Of a stretch of 55,215 nt of DNA, positions 36,240 through 45,061 are shown one piece after another. A program made the position numbers and the translations under genes. The number at the start of each line of letters is the position of its first letter. The stretch's first letter is position 1. The notes under the pieces were generated by a model. It was given only the letters and a program-made list of their open reading frames with translations. It was not told where the DNA came from and ran no database searches. The stretch is taken from assembly GCA_934476455.1 (NCBI GenBank), contig CAKSNY010000012.1:1-55215 (forward strand), given 5' to 3'. The DNA is from an uncultured Clostridia bacterium (GTDB lineage Bacteria; Bacillota; Clostridia; UMGS1883).

Positions 36240-36251
36240 TAAATCACAACC

Positions 36252-37136
36252 TTACCCTTTTACCGCACCTATCATTACGCCCTTTATGAAATAGCGCTGA
36301 ATAAACGGATACACACACAGTATCGGCACGGTTGACACAACAATAGTTGCATATCTGATGTTTGCGGCATACGCAACCTCGTCGCCCGATGAAACGCTTC
36401 CGCTTTGATTTACGCCGCCGCCCTCCTGCAGCAATATATCACGCAATACCATCTGCAGGGGTTTCAGCTTCGGGTTTATGATGTATAACAATCCCGACAT
36501 ATAGTCATTCCATATGCTTACCGCATAATACAGGGATATAACCGCAACAATCGGCGTGGCAAGCGGCAGCATTACTTTCCAGAAAATCGTAAATGAGCCT
36601 GCCCCGTCAATACGTGCCGCCTCGTCAAGCGAAATCGGAATACTTTTAAAATAGCTAAGCGTTATAATAAGGTTATACGCACTTACCACATTGGGAATTA
36701 TCATTGCAAGCGGCGTATTTAATATGCCTAAGCTGCGTATCGTTAAATATGTAGGTATCATTCCGCCGCCAAAATACATACTGAACGTAATCATCATCAT
36801 AATTGCGTTTCTGCCCTTCATACGGCTTCTTGACAAACAAAATGCAGCCGATGTTGTCAAAATAACGCTTAAAAGCGTACCCACAATAACATAAAACAAG
36901 GTGTTGCGGTAACCAAGCCATATGTCGCTGTTCTTCAATACATTTAAGTAGCTGTAAATTCCGAAATCACGCGGCCACAAAACAAATGCAGACCCCTTGT
37001 AAAAGGCGTTCGGCTCGCTTACCGAAGCAACAAACACATAATAACACGGATAAACCGTAATAAGCGTAAGGCAAATCAGGAAAAGCGTGTTTGCCGCATC
37101 AAATATACGTCCGCTGACAGATTTTTTAATTTTCAT
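36252..37136 (-). CDS. ABC sugar transporter permease, LplC/YtcP type
   Basis: The 294-residue inner-membrane protein has about six transmembrane helices and the permease EAA loop ISLDEAARIDGAGSFTIFWKVMLPL near 190, where the transporter contacts its ATPase. It is of the MalG-like CUT1 class, closest in character to LplC/YtcP, which in Bacillus serves rhamnogalacturonan oligosaccharides. Its ribosome site AAGGTGG overlaps the stop of the other permease gene 12 bp upstream, so the two are co-translated. No ATPase gene is in the cluster; a shared MsmX-like ATPase elsewhere is expected. Confidence 0.92.
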   Translation of the reverse strand: MKIKKSVSGRIFDAANTLFLICLTLITVYPCYYVFVASVSEPNAFYKGSAFVLWPRDFGIYSYLNVLKNSDIWLGYRNTLFYVIVGTLLSVILTTSAAFCLSRSRMKGRNAIMMMITFSMYFGGGMIPTYLTIRSLGILNTPLAMIIPNVVSAYNLIITLSYFKSIPISLDEAARIDGAGSFTIFWKVMLPLATPIVAVISLYYAVSIWNDYMSGLLYIINPKLKPLQMVLRDILLQEGGGVNQSGSVSSGDEVAYAANIRYATIVVSTVPILCVYPFIQRYFIKGVMIGAVKG

Positions 37137-37148
37137 TTTTTCACCACC

Positions 37149-38102
37149 TTACCATAAGCCTTCACCGCTTATTTTCTTGGAAACGTTGTTTGCAATCACC
37201 AGCAAAATCAAATTACAAATCGAGTTGAACACGGAAACCGCTGTCGAATATCCGTAGTCCGCCTCTAAAAGACCTTTTCTGTAAACATACGTTGAAATAA
37301 CGTCTGCGGTTTTGTAAATTGTGGGATTGTACATAAGAATAATTTTTTCATATCCTACCGTAAGGGTTCTGCCAAGCTGCATTATAAGCAATACAACAAT
37401 CGTAGACGCTATGCACGGCAGCGTTACATGGATAACCTGCTTAAAACGATTGGCGCCGTCTATCCTTGCAGCTTCGTACAGCTCCTGGTCAACGCCGGCA
37501 ATTGCCGCAACGTATATAATGCTGTTCCAGCCCAGCGACTGCCAGATATTGCTGATTACATATATCCACGGAAAGTACTTCGGCGTGGTCATAAACGGTA
37601 TCGCCGCCAGCCCCATTGCCGAGCGTATCTCGTTAAAAACGCCTTCAACCGACACAAAGCTCATAAGTATGCTTACCGCAACAACGTTTGAAATAAAGTA
37701 CGGCATATACGTAATTGTCTGAACCGTTTTTTTAAAGCCCAGGTTACGCACCTCGTTTAAAAGAAGCGCCAGTATAATGGGAAGCGGAAAGCCCAAAAGC
37801 AGTGCAAGCCCGCTGATTGTAAGCGTGTTTCTGAGCAGTTCAAAAAACTTGTAGTTTGTCAGAAACTCGACAAAATTGCTCAGCCCTACAAACTTGCTTC
37901 CCAAAATACCCTTGCTTAATGAAAAGTCCTGAAAAGCTATTATTGTTCCAAACATCGGTACATACTTAAACAGAACAAAATATATTATTGTGGGCAAAAG
38001 CATTAACCAAAGCTGCCCGTCGGAAAAAAACTCACTAAGCCCTGCATCTTTGCGCACTTGCAAATTTTTTTGTTTGGTTTTTTCTTTTCCTTTTATTTGC
38101 AT
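37149..38102 (-). CDS. ABC sugar transporter permease, LplB/YteP type
   Basis: The 317-residue permease has a cytosolic N-terminal stretch rich in Lys, then about six transmembrane helices starting with LWLMLLPTIIYFVLFKYVPM and the EAA loop LYEAARIDGANRFKQVIHVTLP near 225. It pairs with the permease encoded 12 bp downstream to form the membrane channel for the binding lipoprotein encoded 14 bp upstream. Family: LplB/YteP of CUT1, typically for oligosaccharides of pectin side-chain or backbone type. AAGGAG lies upstream of the ATG. Confidence 0.92.
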   Translation of the reverse strand: MQIKGKEKTKQKNLQVRKDAGLSEFFSDGQLWLMLLPTIIYFVLFKYVPMFGTIIAFQDFSLSKGILGSKFVGLSNFVEFLTNYKFFELLRNTLTISGLALLLGFPLPIILALLLNEVRNLGFKKTVQTITYMPYFISNVVAVSILMSFVSVEGVFNEIRSAMGLAAIPFMTTPKYFPWIYVISNIWQSLGWNSIIYVAAIAGVDQELYEAARIDGANRFKQVIHVTLPCIASTIVVLLIMQLGRTLTVGYEKIILMYNPTIYKTADVISTYVYRKGLLEADYGYSTAVSVFNSICNLILLVIANNVSKKISGEGLW

Positions 38103-38116
38103 TGGTGGCTCGCTCC

Positions 38117-39703
38117 TTACTTAGTAACCTTAAGATATCTCTTATACGCGGAATTGTAGGCGTCAAGAACATCCTTAAGCCCTAACTTGTTAAGCTCTTT
38201 TTTCATACTGTCAAGCTCTGAAAGCTGGCGGTTTCCGATTATAATGCCGTTAAACAGCTCGCTTGCATAGGCAACAACGTCTGCGCCTTTTTTGCTTATA
38301 ACTTCCTGTTCTTCCGCCGTAAATTTCATACACGGCAGCGCATTTTCAAAGTTTGCGCTCTTGCTCCATGTTTCTATAGCGCTCTTTCCCCATGATGTAA
38401 GGCTCTGTCCGTAAGCGTCCCAAAGCTGAAGTCCGGGGAAATCCGTATTGTAAATATTTACCGTGGTATTAAACATATCGCTTCTGTCTTTTCCGCTCGG
38501 ATTTTTTTCAAAGAAATCGCTGATGTATGTCTTTTTACCGTCAACGACCTCATAGTTTTCACCCTCAATACCAAAGTTTTCAGCAGTTATACCGTCTTCG
38601 CTGAAGAAATAATCCAACCATTTTGCAACACCTACGGGGTTTTTGCATGAGGTGGTAATAGCTAATTGTCCGCCGGCGATCCCTTCTTTATATGCAGGGT
38701 TGTGAGATATGCCGCCAATCCACGGAACGCCCGCAATCTCACGTGTACCGTCATTCATTGTCGCATAATATCTCGACGGCTGAATACCGAAAGCAAAGCC
38801 TGTGCGGTCGTTCATTATTTTGCTGTGGAACGAATCCTCGTCCTGCGTCAGATAGTCGGCGTCGATAAGACCTTCGCTGTAAAGCTTTCTGAGGTATGCC
38901 AACGCTTCTTTCATTTCGGGCTCTACCATACCATAGGTGATTTTTCCGTTCTTAATATAGTAGCTGTGATATACACCGAATGCCGACGTAATGTTACCTA
39001 TACCGTACGAGTTGTTGTCGCCGCCTCTTCCGCCGAACGGAATTTCATCAGCCTCGCCGTTGCCGTTGGGGTCTTTTGTCTTAAATGCTTTAAGCACCTC
39101 GTATAATTCGTCCGTCGTTTCGGGCATTTTAAGACCCAGCTTATCGAGCCAGTCCTGACGGATGATAGGTCCTAAGTAAACCCTCAGCTCTTCATCCGCC
39201 CTAAAGCACGGAATATATTCATAGCTTCCGTCCTCATTTGCAAATTGAGCCTTAAGCTCGGGATTTGCGTCAATGTACTTTTTAAAGTTCGGCATATACT
39301 TTTCATAGTCGCTTATTTTTACTATTACGTCATCGTCAACGTATTTTGCCGAACCGCCGGGTACACTGTTCCATGTTGTCTGGATAAGGTCGGGGTATTC
39401 GCCGCTGGCAATCATCAGGTTAAACTGCTCCTTTGCTGCCGCCCATGTCGGATTTGTCCATTCTATATGGCAGCCTGTCGCCTCTTCCGCAATTTTGTAC
39501 ACCTGAATTTCGTTTCTGTTCTTGGCGCCCGCCTTAGCAGCGCCGCCGGACATAGGCGCAAAAATTGTCACGCTTTTGGGGATTTCCCCGTTTCCTTCGG
39601 CGGTTTTGCCCTTATCTTTGCTGTCACAGCCCGCAATGCCACATGCAACAACCGCTGCTGTGGCAACCGATGTCAGTCTTTTTAGGAATTTACTGTTTTT
39701 CAA
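38117..39703 (-). CDS. Solute-binding lipoprotein of the oligosaccharide ABC transporter
   Basis: The 528-residue protein has a lipoprotein signal peptide with lipobox GIAGC, the lipidated Cys at 26, and the fold of large extracellular oligosaccharide-binding proteins (LplA/YtcQ type, about 500 residues). Recognisable parts are IFAPMSGG near 48, YPDLIQTTWN near 110 and QDWLDKLGLKMPETTDELYEVLKAF near 187. It captures oligosaccharides on the outer membrane face for the two permeases that follow. The start codon is TTG, chosen because AAAGGGAG lies eight bases upstream and no ATG is near. Its place after GH105 and before the permeases fits import of unsaturated rhamnogalacturonan oligosaccharides. 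Confidence 0.92.
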   Translation of the reverse strand: MKNSKFLKRLTSVATAAVVACGIAGCDSKDKGKTAEGNGEIPKSVTIFAPMSGGAAKAGAKNRNEIQVYKIAEEATGCHIEWTNPTWAAAKEQFNLMIASGEYPDLIQTTWNSVPGGSAKYVDDDVIVKISDYEKYMPNFKKYIDANPELKAQFANEDGSYEYIPCFRADEELRVYLGPIIRQDWLDKLGLKMPETTDELYEVLKAFKTKDPNGNGEADEIPFGGRGGDNNSYGIGNITSAFGVYHSYYIKNGKITYGMVEPEMKEALAYLRKLYSEGLIDADYLTQDEDSFHSKIMNDRTGFAFGIQPSRYYATMNDGTREIAGVPWIGGISHNPAYKEGIAGGQLAITTSCKNPVGVAKWLDYFFSEDGITAENFGIEGENYEVVDGKKTYISDFFEKNPSGKDRSDMFNTTVNIYNTDFPGLQLWDAYGQSLTSWGKSAIETWSKSANFENALPCMKFTAEEQEVISKKGADVVAYASELFNGIIIGNRQLSELDSMKKELNKLGLKDVLDAYNSAYKRYLKVTK

Positions 39704-39743
39704 TTTTTCTGCTCCCTTTCTTTTATTTTTATTTGTTTAAAAT

Positions 39744-40853
39744 TTAATTCATTTTTGCTGCTTCCGTGCACATAAGCAGGAACGCTCCGACGCCGTGCAG
39801 GTCGTTTTCACTTGTCGGTCTTTCAATATAGCCCTCGTAATCGCAAACCCCTGTTCCGACGCATACATTGTTTACAATAACATCATCGCCGCTTCTTCCG
39901 ATGCCGCTGCATACAGCATCAAAACATTCGCTTACATAGGTTTTATATTCATCGCCCAGAATGTGGTTGTTTACAGCCTTGGCTATTGCCGCCGTAAACA
40001 GACAGCTGCATGATGTTTCTATCCAGTTTCCGGCGCAATTTCCCTTGTCAACCACCTGATACCACATTTTCGTGCTTTCATCTCTGTATTTTATAATCGG
40101 TTCAAAAAGCTGCAATGCAATTTCCGTCAGCCTTTCTCTTTTGGGGTGGGATTTCGGCATAAAGGACAGGATAATCAATATCGACAGGATATACCATCCC
40201 TGCGCCCTTCCCCATACCTCCGGTGAAAGCCCTGTTTGCGCGTCCGCCCAGGTTTCTGCTTTTGACATATCCCATGCATGGTACATAAGACCGTTTTCTT
40301 TCTTAAGCATATTATCGTACATAATTATTGCCTGATTTACAGCTTCGTCCATATATTTCATTTCTCCGCTGTAGTTTGCATATTCCGTTAAAATCTGCCC
40401 TGCCATATACAGCGAATCAAGCCACATCTGGTTTGGATGGCACTCTTTATGCCAAAAACCGCCCTTAGCGTTCTTATTCCATTTTTCCAATATACCGATC
40501 AGCGTATTCAGCGCTTTTTTGTACCTTTCATCACCTGTTTTATCATACAGTGTAAAAAGCAATATTCCCGGCTGAATATCATCAAGCCTCGTCGGGTCGT
40601 ATTTAACAATCGAACCGTCCGGCTGAATTATTGAATCTACCCACGATTTTATGTAATTATAATACTTTTCGCAACCCGTCAGGCGGTACGTTTCCAACAT
40701 ACCCGACAAAAACACGCCCTGGTGATAGTGAAACCACCCTCTCGGCGGCAGGTCTTTAGCCTGCGGAAATTTTCTTATCATAGTATCGCACATCTGACAC
40801 GCAATGTCTAAAGCTTTATCCTTCACCATCTGTATTCTTTCTTTTCCTTTCAT
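39744..40853 (-). CDS. GH105 unsaturated rhamnogalacturonyl hydrolase
   Basis: The 369-residue protein is an (alpha/alpha)6 barrel of the YteR/YesR family. Key strings are GWFHYHQGVFLSG near 39, HPNQMWLDSLYMAG with catalytic Asp146, EVWGRAQGWY, and ENDLHGVGAFLL near the C-terminus. It hydrates and cleaves the unsaturated galacturonic acid left by rhamnogalacturonan lyases from the non-reducing end, releasing rhamnose-terminated products for GH78. It has no signal peptide, so it acts in the cytosol after import. The start at 40853 overlaps the upstream stop as ATGA, which favours it over a start 15 bases earlier in the same frame; Met14 behind AAAGG is a weaker alternative. Confidence 0.92.
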   Translation of the reverse strand: MKGKERIQMVKDKALDIACQMCDTMIRKFPQAKDLPPRGWFHYHQGVFLSGMLETYRLTGCEKYYNYIKSWVDSIIQPDGSIVKYDPTRLDDIQPGILLFTLYDKTGDERYKKALNTLIGILEKWNKNAKGGFWHKECHPNQMWLDSLYMAGQILTEYANYSGEMKYMDEAVNQAIIMYDNMLKKENGLMYHAWDMSKAETWADAQTGLSPEVWGRAQGWYILSILIILSFMPKSHPKRERLTEIALQLFEPIIKYRDESTKMWYQVVDKGNCAGNWIETSCSCLFTAAIAKAVNNHILGDEYKTYVSECFDAVCSGIGRSGDDVIVNNVCVGTGVCDYEGYIERPTSENDLHGVGAFLLMCTEAAKMN

Positions 40854-43800
40854 TTTAAATTTACCCAAATTCGCGCAAGCGCTCCTGCTGTCACGGGATC
40901 CTTTCCGTCAATACGTTCGGATACAAGGCGTACGCTTTTAAGAACCTCCAGCGGTGTTAAATCCTTTTTCCCCGGAAGCTCCTGACCCAGGCTGATTGTC
41001 ATTTTTTCATTATACTTATTTAAAACGCCGCTTTTTACCAAGGTCCAATTTAAATATTTTCCCGACTCGGAAATTACCGGATATGCGTAACCAGTGTATG
41101 TTTCCAGCGGTCCGAACTTATTGCCCTTTGCGTCCGTTACAAGCACATTCTGCGCTTTGTCTTTTGCCTGCTTGTGCAACGAAATGTTTTCAACCCTTAC
41201 ACCGCTGCCGTTGGAATCCCACGCCCAGAACTGATTGATATTGTCAACAACCTGCGAAGTACTTCGCATATAATAGTTGTCTGCAAGCTTTATTTCCTGT
41301 CCGCCGTCCGGTGTAACGTATGCGTCAAACCTGTTTTCCCCGAGGCGTACAACCATACGGAAATGGTAAGCTTTATCCTTTTCATACGGAACCTCGTTTT
41401 CAGCTTTATAGGTATCTGTGTCATAAGAATCTATAATTCCGTTGCTGTAAAAACGCACGCGGAACTGCGGATCGGAATTTCCTTTAACAATGCAATCGTC
41501 AGACGATATACTTAAAACACTGTCTACCTTATCATAAAGCGGTGTTGCGGTGAATGTAAGTTCAAAATTACCTGTCTGTTTTACCAACTCGTCCATATTT
41601 ACGCTTTTATCATAGCTTTGATACGACAGCATTGAAAACGCCGCCTTTTGTTTCAGCGGAATAACAAAATTTCTGCTGCATTCGGCATTTCCGCGGATGA
41701 CGCGGGCTGTAAGTGTAACAGCGCCGCAATCTATATTATCTCTGTTTAAAACGCCGCTGCCGTCAAGAATGTCTTCTCTGTCGGAAAACCACTCTACCTT
41801 GGTGTTATGTATGGACACCGGCGATAAATAAACGTCCGAGGAAAGCTCCTCGCCTTTATAATCGACAGACAGTGCCTCCGCGCCGAATTTAACCGCCTCT
41901 TCGTCTGTTACGTCATTATTTGCAAGGCGCTCTTTAATCACGCGAAGCCCTGCATTTTCCAGTACCTCGCTCTTACCTGCGCCCAAAGCGCCGATCAATT
42001 CGCTGCTGAATTCTGCCCATGTCGGCTTTTGGCTTTGTATGTTGATGCTGCACCCTAAAGACTCTTTTACAAGCGCTTTCAGGTCTTCAGCCGTAAGCGC
42101 TTTGTCAACTTCGGCACCTTTTATACTTGTAGCGTCAAAAGCAGACATACCCACTCCTTTAATCGGCTGTGCGTTTGAATTTGTTAAAATATATAACGCG
42201 CCGTTTTCCGCATAAGCGCTGCCGCCCTGTGTAACAGTAATTTTTATACCGTCTTCTTCTTTTGTAACGTCAACATTGCAGCCCTTGCCCTCCTTAACGG
42301 GGAACAAGCCATCTTCTATTTTAATTGAAGTTTCAAAACTACCCTTTAATGTAAACTCAATCTTGTTTGAATCATATGTAAGAATATCCGCGTCGGCGTG
42401 TCCTGCAAACTCGTCAATAAAAATAGGTCTTTGCACAGCCGCCATAACGTCTTTCCAATACATATGTCTTTTCAGCGTAACCGCATACGCGGAATCTATT
42501 ACGTTCGGCGCGCCGTCCCACAAACGATTGTCATTGTATTTAACCTCTACGTCCTGCTCCCACACATCCTCGGTGCCTGTCGCACCCTCCGGCGCAAGAC
42601 AATATAAAAACATAGCCTTTGTCCCGTTAAGCTCATAGGTGTTCCTTGTCACATGCGGATACTCAATATTACATTCCCCTTCGTAACCCAGATTTTTAAC
42701 ACCTTTATTAAACACTACCGCCAAATCGCCATAACCAAGTTTTTCAATTTCACTGCTGTAATCTATAAATATCTGGCTTAAAATGTCCGATATTCTCAAT
42801 AAAGCGAAATTATAGCCGATTCTCGCCTGAAAGCCGGTAGGCGCACCGTAGCCGATGTCGTTTGCAACATTTCCCAATCCGCCTACGGAGCAGGCTACAT
42901 AGCCCTCCAAAAAGCTTAACATTGCTTTTAAATATTTTTGCTCCCCTGTATGCAAAAATGCCGAAGCAAGAACATCAACCGCAAGGATAGTCGAACGTCC
43001 GTCAATATAGCGGTCGCCTTTTTCGTCAACCTCGTACTTATTTTTATCGCCCGACGGGGATATAAGCAGCTGACCGAATTTTTCATTTTCTCCACAGAGA
43101 AAGTCGCCCATTTTTTTGACAATAGCGAGAACCTTCGGGTTATCTTCAAAATAAAGAAGATGCGCTATTCCGCGAAAACCTATTAAATTTACCCAGTATT
43201 TTTGCGGAAGCTGCCTGTCATAGCCCTCCGGGATAGCCTGATAATACAATGAGCCGTCGTGATAATATGCCTGTGTGTAATTGCCGTCATCAAGCTGTGC
43301 GTTTTCCGCCCACTGTACAACGGCATCGGAGGCTTGTTTAAAACGCTCATCGTGAAAGAATTGCGACGCCAAATAGGTGGACCTTGCCCTTATCATCCCG
43401 CGCGACTCTAAAAATTCGCCCTTGTTCGGCACTCTGTACGGGTTGTTTGCATTTCCGAAATACCAATACTCAACCTGATATGTGCCGAGCGTCGGTCTTG
43501 CATACATATCCTCAATGGTGCGCTGCGAGCACAGCTTGTACGAATCGTATACCCATTCGTCACCCGTCATAAGATACGCCATATAAAGACCGCTCTCGTC
43601 GCCGTACAGGGAATGGCTTCCCCAAAAGCCTACGCCGTTTGCTTCGCTTTTTGCCCTTGTCACATTCATACGGTATCGCATTAAACCGGTCATTTCTTTA
43701 TGCATTCCACGATATACACCGATGTCTGACCTAATTTCCGAGGCATTTACAATCGCTGAAAATATATCCTCATCGCCTGTCTGCATATATCCGTAACCTA

Positions 43801-45040
43801 AGTTGTATTCAAGCTCGCCCACAACATTTGCGGAAAAATCGTCAAACTTACCTGTATATGCGTTATAATCTCTGTAGCTGCCTGCCTCAAAAATCCCCGT
43901 GGAGGATGCAAATACTTTTTTCATACTGTCGATAAATTCAGAAACAACACCGCCGATAATTGTATTGCGTATCATTCCGGCTTTTATAAACTGATTTGTG
44001 TCAACCTTGGCATTTGGTAAATGTGAAAGCGTTTTTACCCAGTTTTCTCCGTCTTTGTCAAAGCATATTGTAAGGTGACACGTTCTTGACATTCCGTCGT
44101 ACCACGTAAAGCTTTTCCCGTTGTTCAGCGGTGAAAAATCCACTGAATTTTCCCTTATTACATAACCTGTTTTTGAGGCGTCCTCAATAGCACCGTTAAA
44201 CCTTGTATCATCGTATGTTGCAAGCTGCATTGATCCAATATCCAAAAAGTCTGAATCAATAATCTCGTTTTCTGTTTTTCCGGCACAGGGTGATGTGATT
44301 GTCAGCCCGACGCTTTCTATGTCAATATGGTTTGTCACCGTAATGCGGTGGTCTATCTGTATCTTTGAGGCACCCTCCGCTATTGTAATATACATTTGCC
44401 CTGTTATGTCTTTTCTTACAGGTCCCGAAACACTAAGCTTTATATAGCTGTCGGTATGCTTCATCACTTCAAAATCCGTAACTTTCAAATAGTCTGTTTT
44501 TCCGTTTACGGTAACATAAACATTTATGCTTCCGTTCAAAAGCTTTTCTGCCCCGTTATATTTAAGGCTTTCTATTCCATTCATTCCTACTGTCATATCA
44601 ATTTTTTCGGAATTTACCGTCAGCATATCGTGCTTTTGTGTATATGTTGTCTTACCTTTCGGTGCACTTTTATTTTGAATAACCAATTGCTTGTATTCAT
44701 TTGCCTTCAAATCTGTCACTGCGGAAATTAAAACCCATTTAATACTGCCGTCGTCATATGTTTCCAAAGCTTCCGCTGCCGATGCTATCGGAACGCCATT
44801 TTCCGTAAGGCAAATGTTTTCTGTCCGGTACAAAAGCCCTTTTTCCAAGGCAACGCCTCTTCTGAAAAAATAATCCTTAATATCGACGCCGTTTCGTTCC
44901 TGTATTGTAAAAGGAATTGAAATCTCCCCGTTTTTTTGTTCTGCCTTTTCGGCAGCTGTGACACTGCTGACGGGCACAAGACCGAATGCAAGGATTGCAG
45001 CCATTATACAAGCGGTCAATCTGAGAGTTATTTTTTTCAT
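40850..45040 (-). CDS. Large exported PcRGLX/YetA-like protein, putative rhamnogalacturonan lyase (PL26-type)
   Basis: The 1,396-residue protein has a signal peptide (MKKITLRLTACIMAAILAFG, cleavage near 30). Residues about 40-125 match the N-terminal RIFT-barrel of PcRGLX/YetA proteins: FFRRGVALEKGLL, then DDGSIKWVLISAVTDLKANEYKQLVI. A large beta-sandwich follows (about 130-400), then an (alpha/alpha)6-like region (about 410-830, with YNLGYGYMQTGDEDI and YGAPTGFQARIGYNFALL). This is the order of exo-rhamnogalacturonan lyases, but the C-terminal 550 residues (Ig-like and laminin-G-like) are extra. No anchor is seen. It would cut rhamnogalacturonan outside the cell and supply GH105, whose gene overlaps by ATGA. 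AGAGGAG precedes the start. Catalytic residues could not be placed, so the enzyme class is inferred. Confidence 0.68.
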   Translation of the reverse strand: MKKITLRLTACIMAAILAFGLVPVSSVTAAEKAEQKNGEISIPFTIQERNGVDIKDYFFRRGVALEKGLLYRTENICLTENGVPIASAAEALETYDDGSIKWVLISAVTDLKANEYKQLVIQNKSAPKGKTTYTQKHDMLTVNSEKIDMTVGMNGIESLKYNGAEKLLNGSINVYVTVNGKTDYLKVTDFEVMKHTDSYIKLSVSGPVRKDITGQMYITIAEGASKIQIDHRITVTNHIDIESVGLTITSPCAGKTENEIIDSDFLDIGSMQLATYDDTRFNGAIEDASKTGYVIRENSVDFSPLNNGKSFTWYDGMSRTCHLTICFDKDGENWVKTLSHLPNAKVDTNQFIKAGMIRNTIIGGVVSEFIDSMKKVFASSTGIFEAGSYRDYNAYTGKFDDFSANVVGELEYNLGYGYMQTGDEDIFSAIVNASEIRSDIGVYRGMHKEMTGLMRYRMNVTRAKSEANGVGFWGSHSLYGDESGLYMAYLMTGDEWVYDSYKLCSQRTIEDMYARPTLGTYQVEYWYFGNANNPYRVPNKGEFLESRGMIRARSTYLASQFFHDERFKQASDAVVQWAENAQLDDGNYTQAYYHDGSLYYQAIPEGYDRQLPQKYWVNLIGFRGIAHLLYFEDNPKVLAIVKKMGDFLCGENEKFGQLLISPSGDKNKYEVDEKGDRYIDGRSTILAVDVLASAFLHTGEQKYLKAMLSFLEGYVACSVGGLGNVANDIGYGAPTGFQARIGYNFALLRISDILSQIFIDYSSEIEKLGYGDLAVVFNKGVKNLGYEGECNIEYPHVTRNTYELNGTKAMFLYCLAPEGATGTEDVWEQDVEVKYNDNRLWDGAPNVIDSAYAVTLKRHMYWKDVMAAVQRPIFIDEFAGHADADILTYDSNKIEFTLKGSFETSIKIEDGLFPVKEGKGCNVDVTKEEDGIKITVTQGGSAYAENGALYILTNSNAQPIKGVGMSAFDATSIKGAEVDKALTAEDLKALVKESLGCSINIQSQKPTWAEFSSELIGALGAGKSEVLENAGLRVIKERLANNDVTDEEAVKFGAEALSVDYKGEELSSDVYLSPVSIHNTKVEWFSDREDILDGSGVLNRDNIDCGAVTLTARVIRGNAECSRNFVIPLKQKAAFSMLSYQSYDKSVNMDELVKQTGNFELTFTATPLYDKVDSVLSISSDDCIVKGNSDPQFRVRFYSNGIIDSYDTDTYKAENEVPYEKDKAYHFRMVVRLGENRFDAYVTPDGGQEIKLADNYYMRSTSQVVDNINQFWAWDSNGSGVRVENISLHKQAKDKAQNVLVTDAKGNKFGPLETYTGYAYPVISESGKYLNWTLVKSGVLNKYNEKMTISLGQELPGKKDLTPLEVLKSVRLVSERIDGKDPVTAGALARIWVNLK

Positions 45041-45061
45041 ATTACTCCTCTTTCCATCAGA

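Noticed and set aside
44022..44040. A cre-like catabolite repression site inside the PL26-like gene
   Set aside because: TGAAAGCG matches one half, but the other half fails and the position is deep inside a gene.
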